From contig JAEWWL010000019.1 of assembly GCA_023396365.1 (NCBI GenBank), positions 1 to 64,000 on the forward strand: a stretch of DNA of 64,000 nucleotides, read 5' to 3'. This document shows, one piece after another, positions 24,898 through 33,642 of the stretch. Each line of letters starts with the position of its first letter. Positions within the stretch are counted from its first letter, which is position 1. Under the pieces are notes generated by a model. It saw nothing but the letters and a program-made list of their open reading frames with translations. It had not been told where the DNA came from and made no database searches. The position numbers and the translations under genes are program-made. This DNA is from Methanobacteriota archaeon (lineage in GTDB: Archaea > Halobacteriota > Methanomicrobia > Methanomicrobiales > Methanomicrobiaceae).

Positions 24898-26690
24898 CCA
24901 AGAACGAAATAAATGTTATACAGGCTGTGCACTATGGTTGAGAGAATCAGTGCAGGGATATAAAATCTCCTGCCCATTGTTTTCAGAACTGCTGATGTTG
25001 TCAGAATACCAAGGAAATGCAGTGATAAGGGCATCCAGATAACCTGAAGGCTTGCAAATAAAACTGCTCCAAATATCGAGTCTGATATCTCTGCAAGTGT
25101 TGCAAATAAAAGAAGTTTCTCTCCTGCAAGAAATCCAAGCGCTATTGCAAAAGAGGCAATAATTATATTTTTCCAGGTAATGTATGACGGTCTTTTGCTG
25201 ACCAGTGTATATATGCCGATTGACTTTGCAAATTCTTCAATAAATGCTGCACAGAATAGCAGAAGAATTATTGAATACGGCATGGGGAAATTAAAAAGCA
25301 GCACAAGAAGTATCAGTTGTGCCATAAACACAAAAGGAATTGTGCAGATACTTATTCCGAATAATGAAAGATTTGTCCGCTTTTTTGATATGACTGATTC
25401 GAGAAACTCCATCATTCTGGGCATCAGTTTGTGATGGTTAAAGAGCCTCTCTTCATTGAAGTTTCTTGCTGCAAAATAAAATATGACAGCGCTTGTCAGG
25501 AAAAAAAGCGAGGTTGAGTAGATATAGTCATAAATTGTAAATGCATCGCCCTGAATCTGATAGATTACAAGGGTGAGTGGAGAAATAAGACTGATTATGT
25601 GTATATTTGCAAATATACTTGGGAAGAAAAGGTATGAGGTTGCAACTGTTGAGAAAAATATTGATATGAATGAAAGCTCCTTAAAGCTTCTTGATAACAT
25701 CCCGATAAGAAGAGCGCCTGACAAAAAAAAGATTATAACCGGAAATACCGGAAGAAGGATGAGCAGTGATCCTTCTATCATGACAGTAAGAATGGCGGCT
25801 ATTGCAAGCATCATCAAAAAGTAGGGAAGGCCTTTGCCGATTATTATGATAAAAGGATTAACAGGCGTTGAAAGAAGTGCTTCACCTTTTCTTTCAATTC
25901 TCTCGTTCATGATGCTCATCATGAAGAACTGGGATGTGAAATAAAGCGGGAATATGAAAACGAATACCAGAATTATTGAATCAAAAGGGAGTGATGGAGA
26001 CAACTGTGCAGGCGTCTTGAACTTCGATGTGGTATCGGATGACAACACATTTGTATATCTTTCTATGTTGCTGTCGGAATTCTCACCTGATATGAGCTCT
26101 TTTCTTAAATCATCTGCTGAAACATCAATGCCTGCTGAAGGGAGAGGTATGGGGACTGGCTCATTTTCAGGAACAGGCCTTATCCTGGGATTGGGAGGTG
26201 CAAATGCCCTCTGCCCGCTTTGTGTTGCAATAAAATCAATATTGCTGACTACGTATTCCTCTTCTATCCAGAGAGGGTATGCGGCATAAAGGTCTTCTTC
26301 TCTGTTATATACGTAGGTAAGGTAATTTGAATAATCTCTTTCAAAGGCGGTTAATGCCGCCTGCCCTTTATCATCAGAAGATGCATATAATACCCCTGAG
26401 ATGATTAAAAGATCAAATGAGCCCTCCTGTGATGAAGCTTTGGGCAAAAGTTTGTAGACAGAGAATCTTTCATCCCCGGAAGTGATTGGCAAAATATCAC
26501 TGTTGTCTGTTCCAATTGTGTATATGTTGTCCTGCAGATGAATGCCGCTCTGCTGCACAAAGCCTGATGCAAGAATAAGCGCTATGAATAAAAGCACTGC
26601 TATTGGCAGAACTTCTTTGCTCATAGTACTTGTAAAACGCCTTATTTCCCACTTGGAAATTGTTTTTATCTGGTGTAATGCACCGGGCAT
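24885..26690 (-). CDS. ABC-2 permease fused to a PrsW-like intramembrane protease domain
   Basis: The 601-residue protein has an N-terminal ABC-2 exporter half (first helix about 25-45, long extracellular loop to 220, helices 235-420, with the coupling segment MNERIERKGEALLSTPVNPF). The last 150 residues carry the pattern of PrsW-type glutamic intramembrane proteases: EEFAK near 487, GFLAGEK near 521, LHFLG near 556 and HSLYN near 590. The fused form may be a regulated exporter or a protease that uses the transporter to bring in substrate; this is inference. The start is divergent from the ATPase gene. Confidence 0.8.
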   Translation of the reverse strand: MPGALHQIKTISKWEIRRFTSTMSKEVLPIAVLLFIALILASGFVQQSGIHLQDNIYTIGTDNSDILPITSGDERFSVYKLLPKASSQEGSFDLLIISGVLYASSDDKGQAALTAFERDYSNYLTYVYNREEDLYAAYPLWIEEEYVVSNIDFIATQSGQRAFAPPNPRIRPVPENEPVPIPLPSAGIDVSADDLRKELISGENSDSNIERYTNVLSSDTTSKFKTPAQLSPSLPFDSIILVFVFIFPLYFTSQFFMMSIMNERIERKGEALLSTPVNPFIIIIGKGLPYFLMMLAIAAILTVMIEGSLLILLPVFPVIIFFLSGALLIGMLSRSFKELSFISIFFSTVATSYLFFPSIFANIHIISLISPLTLVIYQIQGDAFTIYDYIYSTSLFFLTSAVIFYFAARNFNEERLFNHHKLMPRMMEFLESVISKKRTNLSLFGISICTIPFVFMAQLILLVLLFNFPMPYSIILLLFCAAFIEEFAKSIGIYTLVSKRPSYITWKNIIIASFAIALGFLAGEKLLLFATLAEISDSIFGAVLFASLQVIWMPLSLHFLGILTTSAVLKTMGRRFYIPALILSTIVHSLYNIYFVLGWMR

Positions 26691-26808
26691 TGGCTTATTC
26701 CTGTGTTTTCCCTTTATTTTAATTAATGTTGTAATATGATTTATTTGATTACATGCTGCTATAATAAGATTTATCTGATTTTCAGCAGAGAGATGTATTT
26801 GTAATACT

Positions 26809-27702
26809 ATGATACATGCCCGCTCAATTGTTAAGGATTATGATGGTTTTACCGCACTGGACGGTATCAGCTTTGATCTTGAGGATTCAGGAATTTTTGG
26901 AATTGTCGGGCATAACGGTGCCGGAAAAACAACTCTTCTCAAGATAATGGCCGGACTTATTGCTCCAACCTCCGGCGAACTTATGGTAGGGGATATTGAT
27001 GCAGTAAAATATCCTGATCTTTTGAAATCAAATCTCGGCTACCTTCCCGAGGAATCCAGACTCTATGAAAATATGACCGTTGACGGATACCTTTCATTCT
27101 TTGGTGAGATATATGAAATTTCACCTCCTGAGATAAAAAGAAAGAGCAGGGAGCTTTTAAGAGATCTTGATTTGGACGCCGGCGGAAAAAAGCTCGGTGA
27201 GCTTTCAAAAGGGATGAAAAGAAAGGTTGCAATAGCGAGGTCTCTGATTCATGATCCATCATATCTTGTTTATGATGAGCCCACTTCCGGTCTTGATCCA
27301 ATGACATCCAGGTACATAAGCGATTTTCTCAGGTCGATGAAATCAGAGAGGAAAAAGACCATTCTTTTAAGTGCGCATAATCTTTACCAGGTCGAAGAGC
27401 TATGTGACAGAGTGCTTATATTGCAGAGAGGCAGGGAAGTTGCCTTTGGAACAATGGATGAATTGAGAGAGCAGTTTGGATCGGTTTTTTATGAGGTTGA
27501 GTTTGTTCTGGATGATAAAAGTGTAATTTCATCAATTGTGGATAAATATGAAGAATCTGCCGGGATTGTTTCTGCAAAAGTAAGTGATGTTGACTCTCTG
27601 AATGAACTGACAGCTGCAGTAACACTTTCCGGCGGGCGTGTAAAAAAGATAGAGTCTCATTATCCAAGTCTTGAAGAGATGCTTCTTAAAATTGGAAGAT
27701 GA
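26809..27702 (+). CDS. ABC transporter ATPase for the ABC-2 exporter
   Basis: A 297-residue ATPase with Walker A GHNGAGKTT, signature LSKGMKRK, Walker B YLVYDEP and the SGLDP segment, followed by a C-terminal domain typical of NatA/CcmA-like exporters. It is transcribed divergently from the two permease genes, which is unusual for ABC-2 systems; it has no permease on its own strand, so it most likely serves them. The gap of 118 bases includes TATA-like TATAATAAG at about 26759-26767. Confidence 0.88.
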   Translation: MIHARSIVKDYDGFTALDGISFDLEDSGIFGIVGHNGAGKTTLLKIMAGLIAPTSGELMVGDIDAVKYPDLLKSNLGYLPEESRLYENMTVDGYLSFFGEIYEISPPEIKRKSRELLRDLDLDAGGKKLGELSKGMKRKVAIARSLIHDPSYLVYDEPTSGLDPMTSRYISDFLRSMKSERKKTILLSAHNLYQVEELCDRVLILQRGREVAFGTMDELREQFGSVFYEVEFVLDDKSVISSIVDKYEESAGIVSAKVSDVDSLNELTAAVTLSGGRVKKIESHYPSLEEMLLKIGR

Positions 27703-27844
27703 GGAAAAAAAGGAAATAATTTTTTTTCATTTTTTATACATTTTTCTGAAATTATGGCCAATATAAATTTGGTGCAGTTTCTGATTTTTTTTAAAAAATT
27801 CCAACCCTGAAGGTCTGACATTTAATGATCCAAAAAAAGCATAA

Positions 27845-27918
27845 CGGGCCTGAAGGGATTTGAACCCCTGGCCTACGGATTAAGAGTCCGTCGCTCTGCC
27901 TGACTAAGCTACAGGCCC
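27845..27918 (-). tRNA. tRNA-Lys (anticodon CTT)
   Basis: A 74-nt cloverleaf: acceptor GGGCCTG/CAGGCCC, D-arm with GCTTAGTCAGGCAGAGC, anticodon stem ACGGA/TCCGT around CTCTTAA (anticodon CTT), T-loop TTCAAAT, discriminator G. CCA is not encoded. Confidence 0.94.
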
Positions 27919-28005
27919 ATTGTTGTGCCTAAATAAGTGACACCTATATTTAGATAAAGATTTCGGAAATTGTCTAAATACCTTTGAGAGACAACGTAAT
28001 AATAC

Positions 28006-29484
28006 ATGCCTGATAGTTTGCCGAATGGAACATCTGATAGAGTGAAATACATGGTGCTTGGATGTGGAAGCATCGGCTACAATGTTGTAGAGGAGCTTGT
28101 GCATGATACCGAGCATGTGATTGTAATTGATCATGATCCAAAAAGAGTCGATGATTTAAGAGATCAGAATTACGAGGCCATTGCAAGGGATATAAATGAA
28201 ACCGGCCTTTTTGAAGGTCTTCCCATTCCTGAAGTAGTGTTTGTATTATCAAGCGATAAAAATGCAAATCTGGAAGCCGTAAAGAAGGTCAAGGAGAAAT
28301 ATCCGGCTGCATATGTGATTGCACGTGCAATCGACAGGCTTAGTCTTTCACTTCTTGAACAGGCCGGCGCTGATATTGCCTTATATCCCCAGGAAGTATT
28401 TGCAAAAACTGCAGTTCATCATATCAGAAGGCTTCATTCATCAAGACTTGCAAGAAAACTCTATCATTTTCTTTCCGACTGTGAAGGAACTTTAGGAATT
28501 GTCCTTCACACAAATCCTGATCCCGATGCCATATCAAGCGCCATGGCATTATGTGCTATTGGAAAAGAGGCAAGCGGCGGCAAACTTGAATGCAAAATAT
28601 TGTATGACGGAAAAATCGGGCACCAGGAAAACCGCGCATTCGTAACTCTTCTTGATATCCAGCTGCAGAAGGTAACTGAAGATACATCTGAAGAACTTCT
28701 TGAAGGCTGCAACTATCTTGCTCTTGTTGATTCATCATCTCCCGGTGTCAACAATCTCCTGACACCCGGAAAGAAAGTGGATATCATAATTGATCACCAT
28801 AAGGCAAATGATGAAGACATAAGAACTGTTTATTTTGTTGATATCAGACCCGGTGTTGGAGCAACGGCAAGCATCATGACGCAGTATCTCCAGGAGCTTG
28901 ATATTTCTGTTGACCAGAAGGTTGCAACTGCTCTTTTGTATGGAATTCGTGCAGATACCCGTGATTTTTCAAGAAATATTACTCCGCAGGATCTTAACTA
29001 TGCAGCATTTCTTCTGCCTTTAACCGACATTGAACTTCTCGATAAAATTACGTCTCCTTCAATGTCGATAGAGACAGTAGATGCAATGGGATATGCAATT
29101 AAGAACAGAAAAGTCCAGAACGGCTATCTTTTTACAAACGTAGGATATGTCAAAAACCGTGATGTAATTCCGCAGGCAGCTGATCTTCTGATTCAGCTTG
29201 AAGGGATAAACACTGCAGTTGCCTATGGAATAGGGGATGAATTTATAACAATTTCCGCCAGAAACAAGGACATCAGAATGCATGTTGGAAATGTCATGAA
29301 AGAGGCATTTGAAGGGATAGGGGAAGCAGGAGGCCATGCACATATGGCGGCGGCAAGAATCCCGCTAAATTCATTTTCACTTGTTAAAAACAAAGAAGAA
29401 CTTTTATCTCTTGTCATTGATCCCATCCTGAAGCGTTTTGCAAATATTGTCGGACTTGGAAAAGAAGAGAAGAATGAAGTTTAA
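28006..29484 (+). CDS. RCK (TrkA-N) domain fused to DHH/DHHA1 phosphoesterase
   Basis: A 492-residue protein with an N-terminal NAD-binding Rossmann fold (GCGSIG, residues 19-24; acidic IDHD at the second strand) as in TrkA/KTN domains, then a DHH phosphoesterase (NPDPDAISSAMAL, LVDSSSPG, IDHHK) and a C-terminal DHHA1 domain with GGHAHMAAARIP, the substrate-binding GG motif. DHH/DHHA1 proteins cleave c-di-AMP or short oligonucleotides. This architecture is known in archaea. A link between NAD or nucleotide sensing and c-di-AMP-type turnover, and possibly potassium, is inferred. The stop overlaps mptE. Confidence 0.87.
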   Translation: MPDSLPNGTSDRVKYMVLGCGSIGYNVVEELVHDTEHVIVIDHDPKRVDDLRDQNYEAIARDINETGLFEGLPIPEVVFVLSSDKNANLEAVKKVKEKYPAAYVIARAIDRLSLSLLEQAGADIALYPQEVFAKTAVHHIRRLHSSRLARKLYHFLSDCEGTLGIVLHTNPDPDAISSAMALCAIGKEASGGKLECKILYDGKIGHQENRAFVTLLDIQLQKVTEDTSEELLEGCNYLALVDSSSPGVNNLLTPGKKVDIIIDHHKANDEDIRTVYFVDIRPGVGATASIMTQYLQELDISVDQKVATALLYGIRADTRDFSRNITPQDLNYAAFLLPLTDIELLDKITSPSMSIETVDAMGYAIKNRKVQNGYLFTNVGYVKNRDVIPQAADLLIQLEGINTAVAYGIGDEFITISARNKDIRMHVGNVMKEAFEGIGEAGGHAHMAAARIPLNSFSLVKNKEELLSLVIDPILKRFANIVGLGKEEKNEV

Positions 29485-30094
29485 GGATTGGGAGCCGCAC
29501 TATATCCGAATCCTCGGTTTTTTTGGCTTTGACAGAGAGGATGATGAACTCGCTGCGGTTTTAGCACGAACACTTACCAAAAAGGATGATATTGATTCTT
29601 TAAAATCCGCATGTTCAGGAAAAACAGTTACTGTCTGTGGTAATGCCCCCTGCCTTGGAGATGAGACTGATTTAATAAGAGGAGTTGTTTTTGCTGCAGA
29701 CGCCGCGGCAGACTATCTTTATAAAACTGGAATACGCCCCGATGTTGTTTTTACAGACCTCGACGGATGTGAGGAGAGTTTTCCTGAAATGAACAGCAAA
29801 GGAACGATAATGGTTGTTCATGCACACGGCGACAACATTCCTCTTTTAAAGAACTGGATTCCCCGTTTTTTTGGTCCTCTTGTTCTTACAACCCAGAGCA
29901 GGCCTTTTGACTCTGTTTATAATTTTGGGGGATTTACTGACGGGGACAGGGCTGTATTCGCTGCTCATGAGATGAATGCGGCAGAAGTGATTCTTGCAGG
30001 CTTTGATTTAAATGACAAATCAGTCAACCCTGTCAAACATGGAAAACTTATGATTGCCCGTGAACTTCTGGCTTTACTTGGATATGACATCTGA
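29474..30094 (+). CDS. mptE: 6-hydroxymethyl-7,8-dihydropterin pyrophosphokinase (MptE type)
   Basis: MptE activates the pterin precursor for methanopterin synthesis, the C1 carrier of methanogens. The 206-residue sequence (start at MKFKDWEPHY, behind GAAGAGAAG) shows the COG1634/DUF115 pattern: VCGNAPCLGDE, ADAAADYLYKTGIRPDVVFTD, the TDLDG motif and MVVHAHGDN. It overlaps the preceding RCK-DHH gene by 11 bases and the next radical SAM gene by 11 bases, so all three are cotranscribed. Confidence 0.87.
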   Translation: MKFKDWEPHYIRILGFFGFDREDDELAAVLARTLTKKDDIDSLKSACSGKTVTVCGNAPCLGDETDLIRGVVFAADAAADYLYKTGIRPDVVFTDLDGCEESFPEMNSKGTIMVVHAHGDNIPLLKNWIPRFFGPLVLTTQSRPFDSVYNFGGFTDGDRAVFAAHEMNAAEVILAGFDLNDKSVNPVKHGKLMIARELLALLGYDI

Positions 30095-31733
30095 AGCATT
30101 CATACTGGACGGGTATGTTGATGAGCCTGCATGCCTTGGTGTCTCCCCTTATATCTCTCCATATATCAGATACTGTGCCGGTGCGTGTGCTGAGAATGGT
30201 TTTTCTGTTGAGTACGCAACAATTGATCAGCTTAGAAAAAACCCTTCTATGCTTCAAAGGATTGAAAAAAAAGATCTCTTTGTATTCATTGCAGGAGTTA
30301 CAGTCCCGGGAAAATATCTTGGAGGAACACCTGCAAATGCAGCAGAGATATTCAGGATTGGAAGCAGTCTGAAAAATCCTCTGAAGTGTCTTGGAGGTCC
30401 TGTTCTTTTTGGAAGCGCCTCCGGCGGCGGTGAAGCAGCAGAGAAGGAGAGGTTTTCTGTATATGATTGTGTGCTCAGGGGAGAAGTATCATCAGCACTT
30501 GATTCTGTTTTAAGGGGAGGAAGGCCTTATGGTGATTTCAGGTATGATAAAATTGATAAAAGAAGTATTCCTGGAAGTCTGATAATTCGTCAGCATCCAA
30601 AATTTCCAAATATAATCTGTGAGCTTGAAACGGCAAGAGGCTGCTCACGAGCTGTAAAGGGGGGCTGCTCATTCTGCACTGAATATCTCTACGGGATGCC
30701 GCAGTACAGAAGTGAGGATGGCATCCTCAGTGAAGTTTCTGCACTTAGTGATGCTGGCGCTGTTCATTTCAGGCTTGGCAGGCAGCCGGATATATTGGCA
30801 TACGGATCAAAATCAGGAGCGGAGTTTCCAAAGCCTGTTCCTGAAAAGATAGAATCCCTTTTTTGCGGGATAAGGAAGTCGGCACCAGGTCTTAAAACAC
30901 TTCACATAGACAATATGAATCCCGGGACAATTGCAGAGCATCCTGAAGAGTCGGAAGAGGCTATTATGAGCATTGTCAGATGGCATACAGCAGGAGATAC
31001 AGCTGCATTTGGCATGGAGTCGGCAGACCCTGAAGTAATTTCTGCGAATAACCTGAAAGCAATGCCGGAGGATGTCTTAAAAGCTGTTGAAATAGTTAAT
31101 AAAGCCGGCGGCATACGTGATGAAAACGGAGTCCCTCATCTTCTTCCGGGTATAAATTTTGTTATGGGTCTTTCAGGTGAGACTGAAAAAACATATGACT
31201 TAAATGAAAATTTTTTATTTTCGCTTAAAAAAACCGGACTTCTTGTAAGACGCGTGAATATCAGGCAGGTAATGCCATTTGAGGGCACTAAAGCCTGGGA
31301 GGAGAATACAATTGGTCAGCATGAAGCAAGATTTAAAATTTTCAAAGAGAAGGTGAGAAAAGAGTTTGACCTTCCCATGCTAAAAAGAGTATTTCCTTTT
31401 GGAACTGTTCTTTCAAATATAATAATCGAAGTTTCAGGGCAGACCTCTTTTGGAAGGCAGCTTGGTTCATATCCTATCCTTGTTGGTTTTCCTTATGAAA
31501 TCTCAGAGGGAACAGTTATTGATGCTTTTGTGGCAGACTGGGGATTCAGATCAGTTACAGGTTTTAAAAAGCCTCTTTACATAAACACACTCCCGTATAA
31601 TGCAATAAAAAAGCTTCCGGGAGTCGGGAAAAAAACAGCTGTAAAAATAATTGCAAAAAGGCCTTTTAAAAATTTAAAGGAACTTGAGAATGCAGCAGGC
31701 AGTCTGATGTTCTCTGAATACATATCTTTCTGA
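30084..31733 (+). CDS. Radical SAM protein with C-terminal helix-hairpin-helix (COG1031 type)
   Basis: A 549-residue protein starting at MTSEAFILDGYVDE. A Rossmann-like N-terminal part leads to a radical SAM barrel with a cluster motif C-X7-C-X2-C (ARGCSRAVKGGCSFC), unlike the usual C-X3-C-X2-C. The C-terminus holds a helix-hairpin-helix (KKLPGVGKKTAVKIIAKRPF) that normally contacts DNA or RNA. It resembles the archaeal Fe-S oxidoreductase family COG1031; the substrate is unknown, with a nucleic-acid base a reasonable guess because of the HhH. ATG overlaps the end of mptE. Confidence 0.85.
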   Translation: MTSEAFILDGYVDEPACLGVSPYISPYIRYCAGACAENGFSVEYATIDQLRKNPSMLQRIEKKDLFVFIAGVTVPGKYLGGTPANAAEIFRIGSSLKNPLKCLGGPVLFGSASGGGEAAEKERFSVYDCVLRGEVSSALDSVLRGGRPYGDFRYDKIDKRSIPGSLIIRQHPKFPNIICELETARGCSRAVKGGCSFCTEYLYGMPQYRSEDGILSEVSALSDAGAVHFRLGRQPDILAYGSKSGAEFPKPVPEKIESLFCGIRKSAPGLKTLHIDNMNPGTIAEHPEESEEAIMSIVRWHTAGDTAAFGMESADPEVISANNLKAMPEDVLKAVEIVNKAGGIRDENGVPHLLPGINFVMGLSGETEKTYDLNENFLFSLKKTGLLVRRVNIRQVMPFEGTKAWEENTIGQHEARFKIFKEKVRKEFDLPMLKRVFPFGTVLSNIIIEVSGQTSFGRQLGSYPILVGFPYEISEGTVIDAFVADWGFRSVTGFKKPLYINTLPYNAIKKLPGVGKKTAVKIIAKRPFKNLKELENAAGSLMFSEYISF

Positions 31734-32046
31734 AATAGTGCTTGCATAGCTGCATTTTTTTATTTTCTGTTGTGGTATTTTCCTGTAAAATTAATTCAAA
31801 ATATTTTTATTCAGTGTTATTTTTGGAAACAATTGCAATTTTTATTAGCTGAATATTTGATTTGATTGTATTATGCGTCTTATTTGGAGAAGATCCTCTT
31901 ACATGGTTTGCAAATATCGGTTAAGATATCTGTGAGATCCTGCAATGAGTATTACGGCCGGATATATTGCAGAAAAAGGAGTAATGAAATAGCAGGCTTA
32001 ATTATCCCGGCAAAAAAAATTACTTTTGTAAGGGAGGAAGATATTT
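31734..32046. other. Intergenic region between convergent genes
   Basis: The 313-base, AT-rich gap holds the ends of the radical SAM and protease genes. A T-run (ATTTTTTTATTTTC, about 31754-31767) can terminate the plus-strand transcript. I see no supported gene or repeat. Confidence 0.4.
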
Positions 32047-33189
32047 TTAAACCATCTCTTTTAATTCGATAAACCGCAGAATGTCTGTCCTTGTAACGAT
32101 TCCTATTAAATTGCCGTTTTCTACAACAGGTATTCGTCCGATGTTCTTTTGTGACATAATTTTCATGGCATCAGAAAGCATTGCTTCAGGAGGCAGTATA
32201 ATTACATCTTTTGCCATTGCATCCCTTACAAGCATTGCTTCCCTGTCTATTGCAGGCAGGTTTGTAATATCGTTTAAGGTAATCATGCCGGATAAAAGTC
32301 CTCTGTCCATGACCGGATAGCCCAGATGCTTTGTTGAGTACATCAGGTTTATTATATCCTCAAGATGCATGTCCGGCTCAACCGAAATTACAGGTGATGT
32401 CATTGCCTCTTTTATAATAACATCTCTTAACAGCTCATTGAATTTTGTCATCTCAGCTTCCTGCCCCGCTCCGATATAGATGAAAACTGCAATAATCACC
32501 AGAATCGGACTTAGAATAAAAATTCCGAAGATTCCAAATATAACAGCAAAAGCCCGCCCGATATCTGCTGATATTTTTGTTGCCCTGTAAAGAGGCATTT
32601 TTCCTGCAAGAAGAGCTCTTAGCACCCTTCCGCCGTCCATTGGAAATGCCGGGATAAGATTGAACAGGAATAAAAGAATATTTAGAAATCCAAGATATCC
32701 AAATATGTAAAATAAAAGTCCGGCAAGTGCCGCGCCGTGAATATATTCAATAGATGCATAAGCGGCAATGCATGAGAATATACCTATTGCAAAACTGGCA
32801 GCCGGCCCTGCGAGTGCCATTGGAAGCTCAATTTTTGGATCAGGGGTTTTCCCCTGATCTATTGAAGCAACACCGCCCAGAATTAGAAGGGTGATGCTGT
32901 TAACCAAAAGCCCTCTTCTTTTTGCAACTAAAGAATGTGAAAGCTCATGTGCAAGTACTCCTGCAAAAAGACTGAGGGTAACAACAACCCCCAGTATGTA
33001 GGGCATAAAATCTTTGGTAATCAGTGATGTGTCAACCTGAGGTACTCCAAAGATGTCTTGTAAAAAATTTATGGTATATTCAATCTGATAGCCTATTATG
33101 AAGGCAAAGAGAGGGATTACAAGAAGAAATGTAAAGTGAAGCCTTATAGGAATACCAAATAATTTACCTATTTGTATTGAATCATCCAT
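32047..33189 (-). CDS. Site-2 protease family metalloprotease with two CBS domains
   Basis: A 380-residue membrane protein of the M50 (S2P) family: the zinc motif HELSH (about residue 85), the NLIPAFPMDGGR motif with the third zinc ligand (Asp), and about six helices. Residues from 245 form two CBS domains (MTSPVISVEPDMHLEDI and MAKDVIILPPEAMLSDAM), which sense adenine nucleotides. It cleaves membrane-embedded substrates; the substrate is unknown. The start lies close to the promoter of the divergent PRC-barrel gene. Confidence 0.9.
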   Translation of the reverse strand: MDDSIQIGKLFGIPIRLHFTFLLVIPLFAFIIGYQIEYTINFLQDIFGVPQVDTSLITKDFMPYILGVVVTLSLFAGVLAHELSHSLVAKRRGLLVNSITLLILGGVASIDQGKTPDPKIELPMALAGPAASFAIGIFSCIAAYASIEYIHGAALAGLLFYIFGYLGFLNILLFLFNLIPAFPMDGGRVLRALLAGKMPLYRATKISADIGRAFAVIFGIFGIFILSPILVIIAVFIYIGAGQEAEMTKFNELLRDVIIKEAMTSPVISVEPDMHLEDIINLMYSTKHLGYPVMDRGLLSGMITLNDITNLPAIDREAMLVRDAMAKDVIILPPEAMLSDAMKIMSQKNIGRIPVVENGNLIGIVTRTDILRFIELKEMV

Positions 33190-33241
33190 TGGGAAAGATT
33201 ATATTTTTAACATTTAAGTATTATATCTTCAGTTGATTATC

Positions 33242-33502
33242 ATGAAGACACAAATAACTGAGCTTTTTGGGATGGAAGTCTATACGGAGAAGGCTGTCCG
33301 CGTTGGTGTTGTTGACGATGCCGTCTTAAATGTCGATACAAAGAAGATAGATTCACTTGCTGTCAGCGATTTAAATCCTGAACTTATGCAGCTTAAGGGA
33401 TACAAGGGAATTAAGGTGCCTTACAGGATAATAAGGTCAATTGGCGATGTAATTATAATAAGGCACTTTTCAAATATGTTCCCTTCAAAAGAGATGGATT
33501 AA
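33242..33502 (+). CDS. PRC-barrel domain protein
   Basis: A small 86-residue protein (start at MKTQITELFGMEV) with the PRC-barrel pattern EVYTEKAVRVGVVDDAVLNVDTKKIDSLAV. Stand-alone archaeal PRC-barrel proteins have been linked to RNA metabolism and to cell division (CdpB); this one is short and could be of the CdpB type that bridges division proteins. That is only an inference. A TTTAAGTATTATA element about 25 bases upstream suggests a leaderless transcript. Confidence 0.75.
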   Translation: MKTQITELFGMEVYTEKAVRVGVVDDAVLNVDTKKIDSLAVSDLNPELMQLKGYKGIKVPYRIIRSIGDVIIIRHFSNMFPSKEMD

Positions 33503-33516
33503 ATAGGGTCTCTTTA

Positions 33517-33586
33517 ATGCCTGTAAAGGGTTTAAGCGGGAAACAGGAGATATATCTCCCATTAAATCCTTTCAGAAAACCGGCAT
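33517..33586 (+). ncRNA. Candidate structured RNA or terminator element
   Basis: The 70-base stretch between the PRC-barrel and Thg1-type genes folds well on paper. An outer pairing ATGC/GCAT flanks an 11-bp stem (33525-33535 with 33562-33572, one G-U) and a 5-bp inner hairpin GGAGA-TATA-TCTCC at 33546-33559. Eight Ts follow at 33598-33605, so it could be a strong terminator of the PRC gene, a small RNA with its own terminator, or a leader of the next gene. Confidence 0.45.
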
Positions 33587-33597
33587 ATGGGAATTAA

Positions 33598-33605
33598 TTT
33601 TTTTT
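33598..33605 (+). terminator. T-run after the structured element
   Basis: Eight consecutive T residues lie about 12 bases after the stem-loop, suggesting transcription ends here before the Thg1-type gene, whose own promoter would then have to lie in the following 40 bases. Confidence 0.4.
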
Positions 33606-33642
33606 GTAAGAAAAGATAGAGGAAAAACACTAATAATTTGTT

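Noticed and set aside
31866..32072. A 68-codon frame in the gap before the S2P gene
   Set aside because: It overlaps the end of the protease gene on the opposite strand, with no ribosome-binding site or family resemblance.
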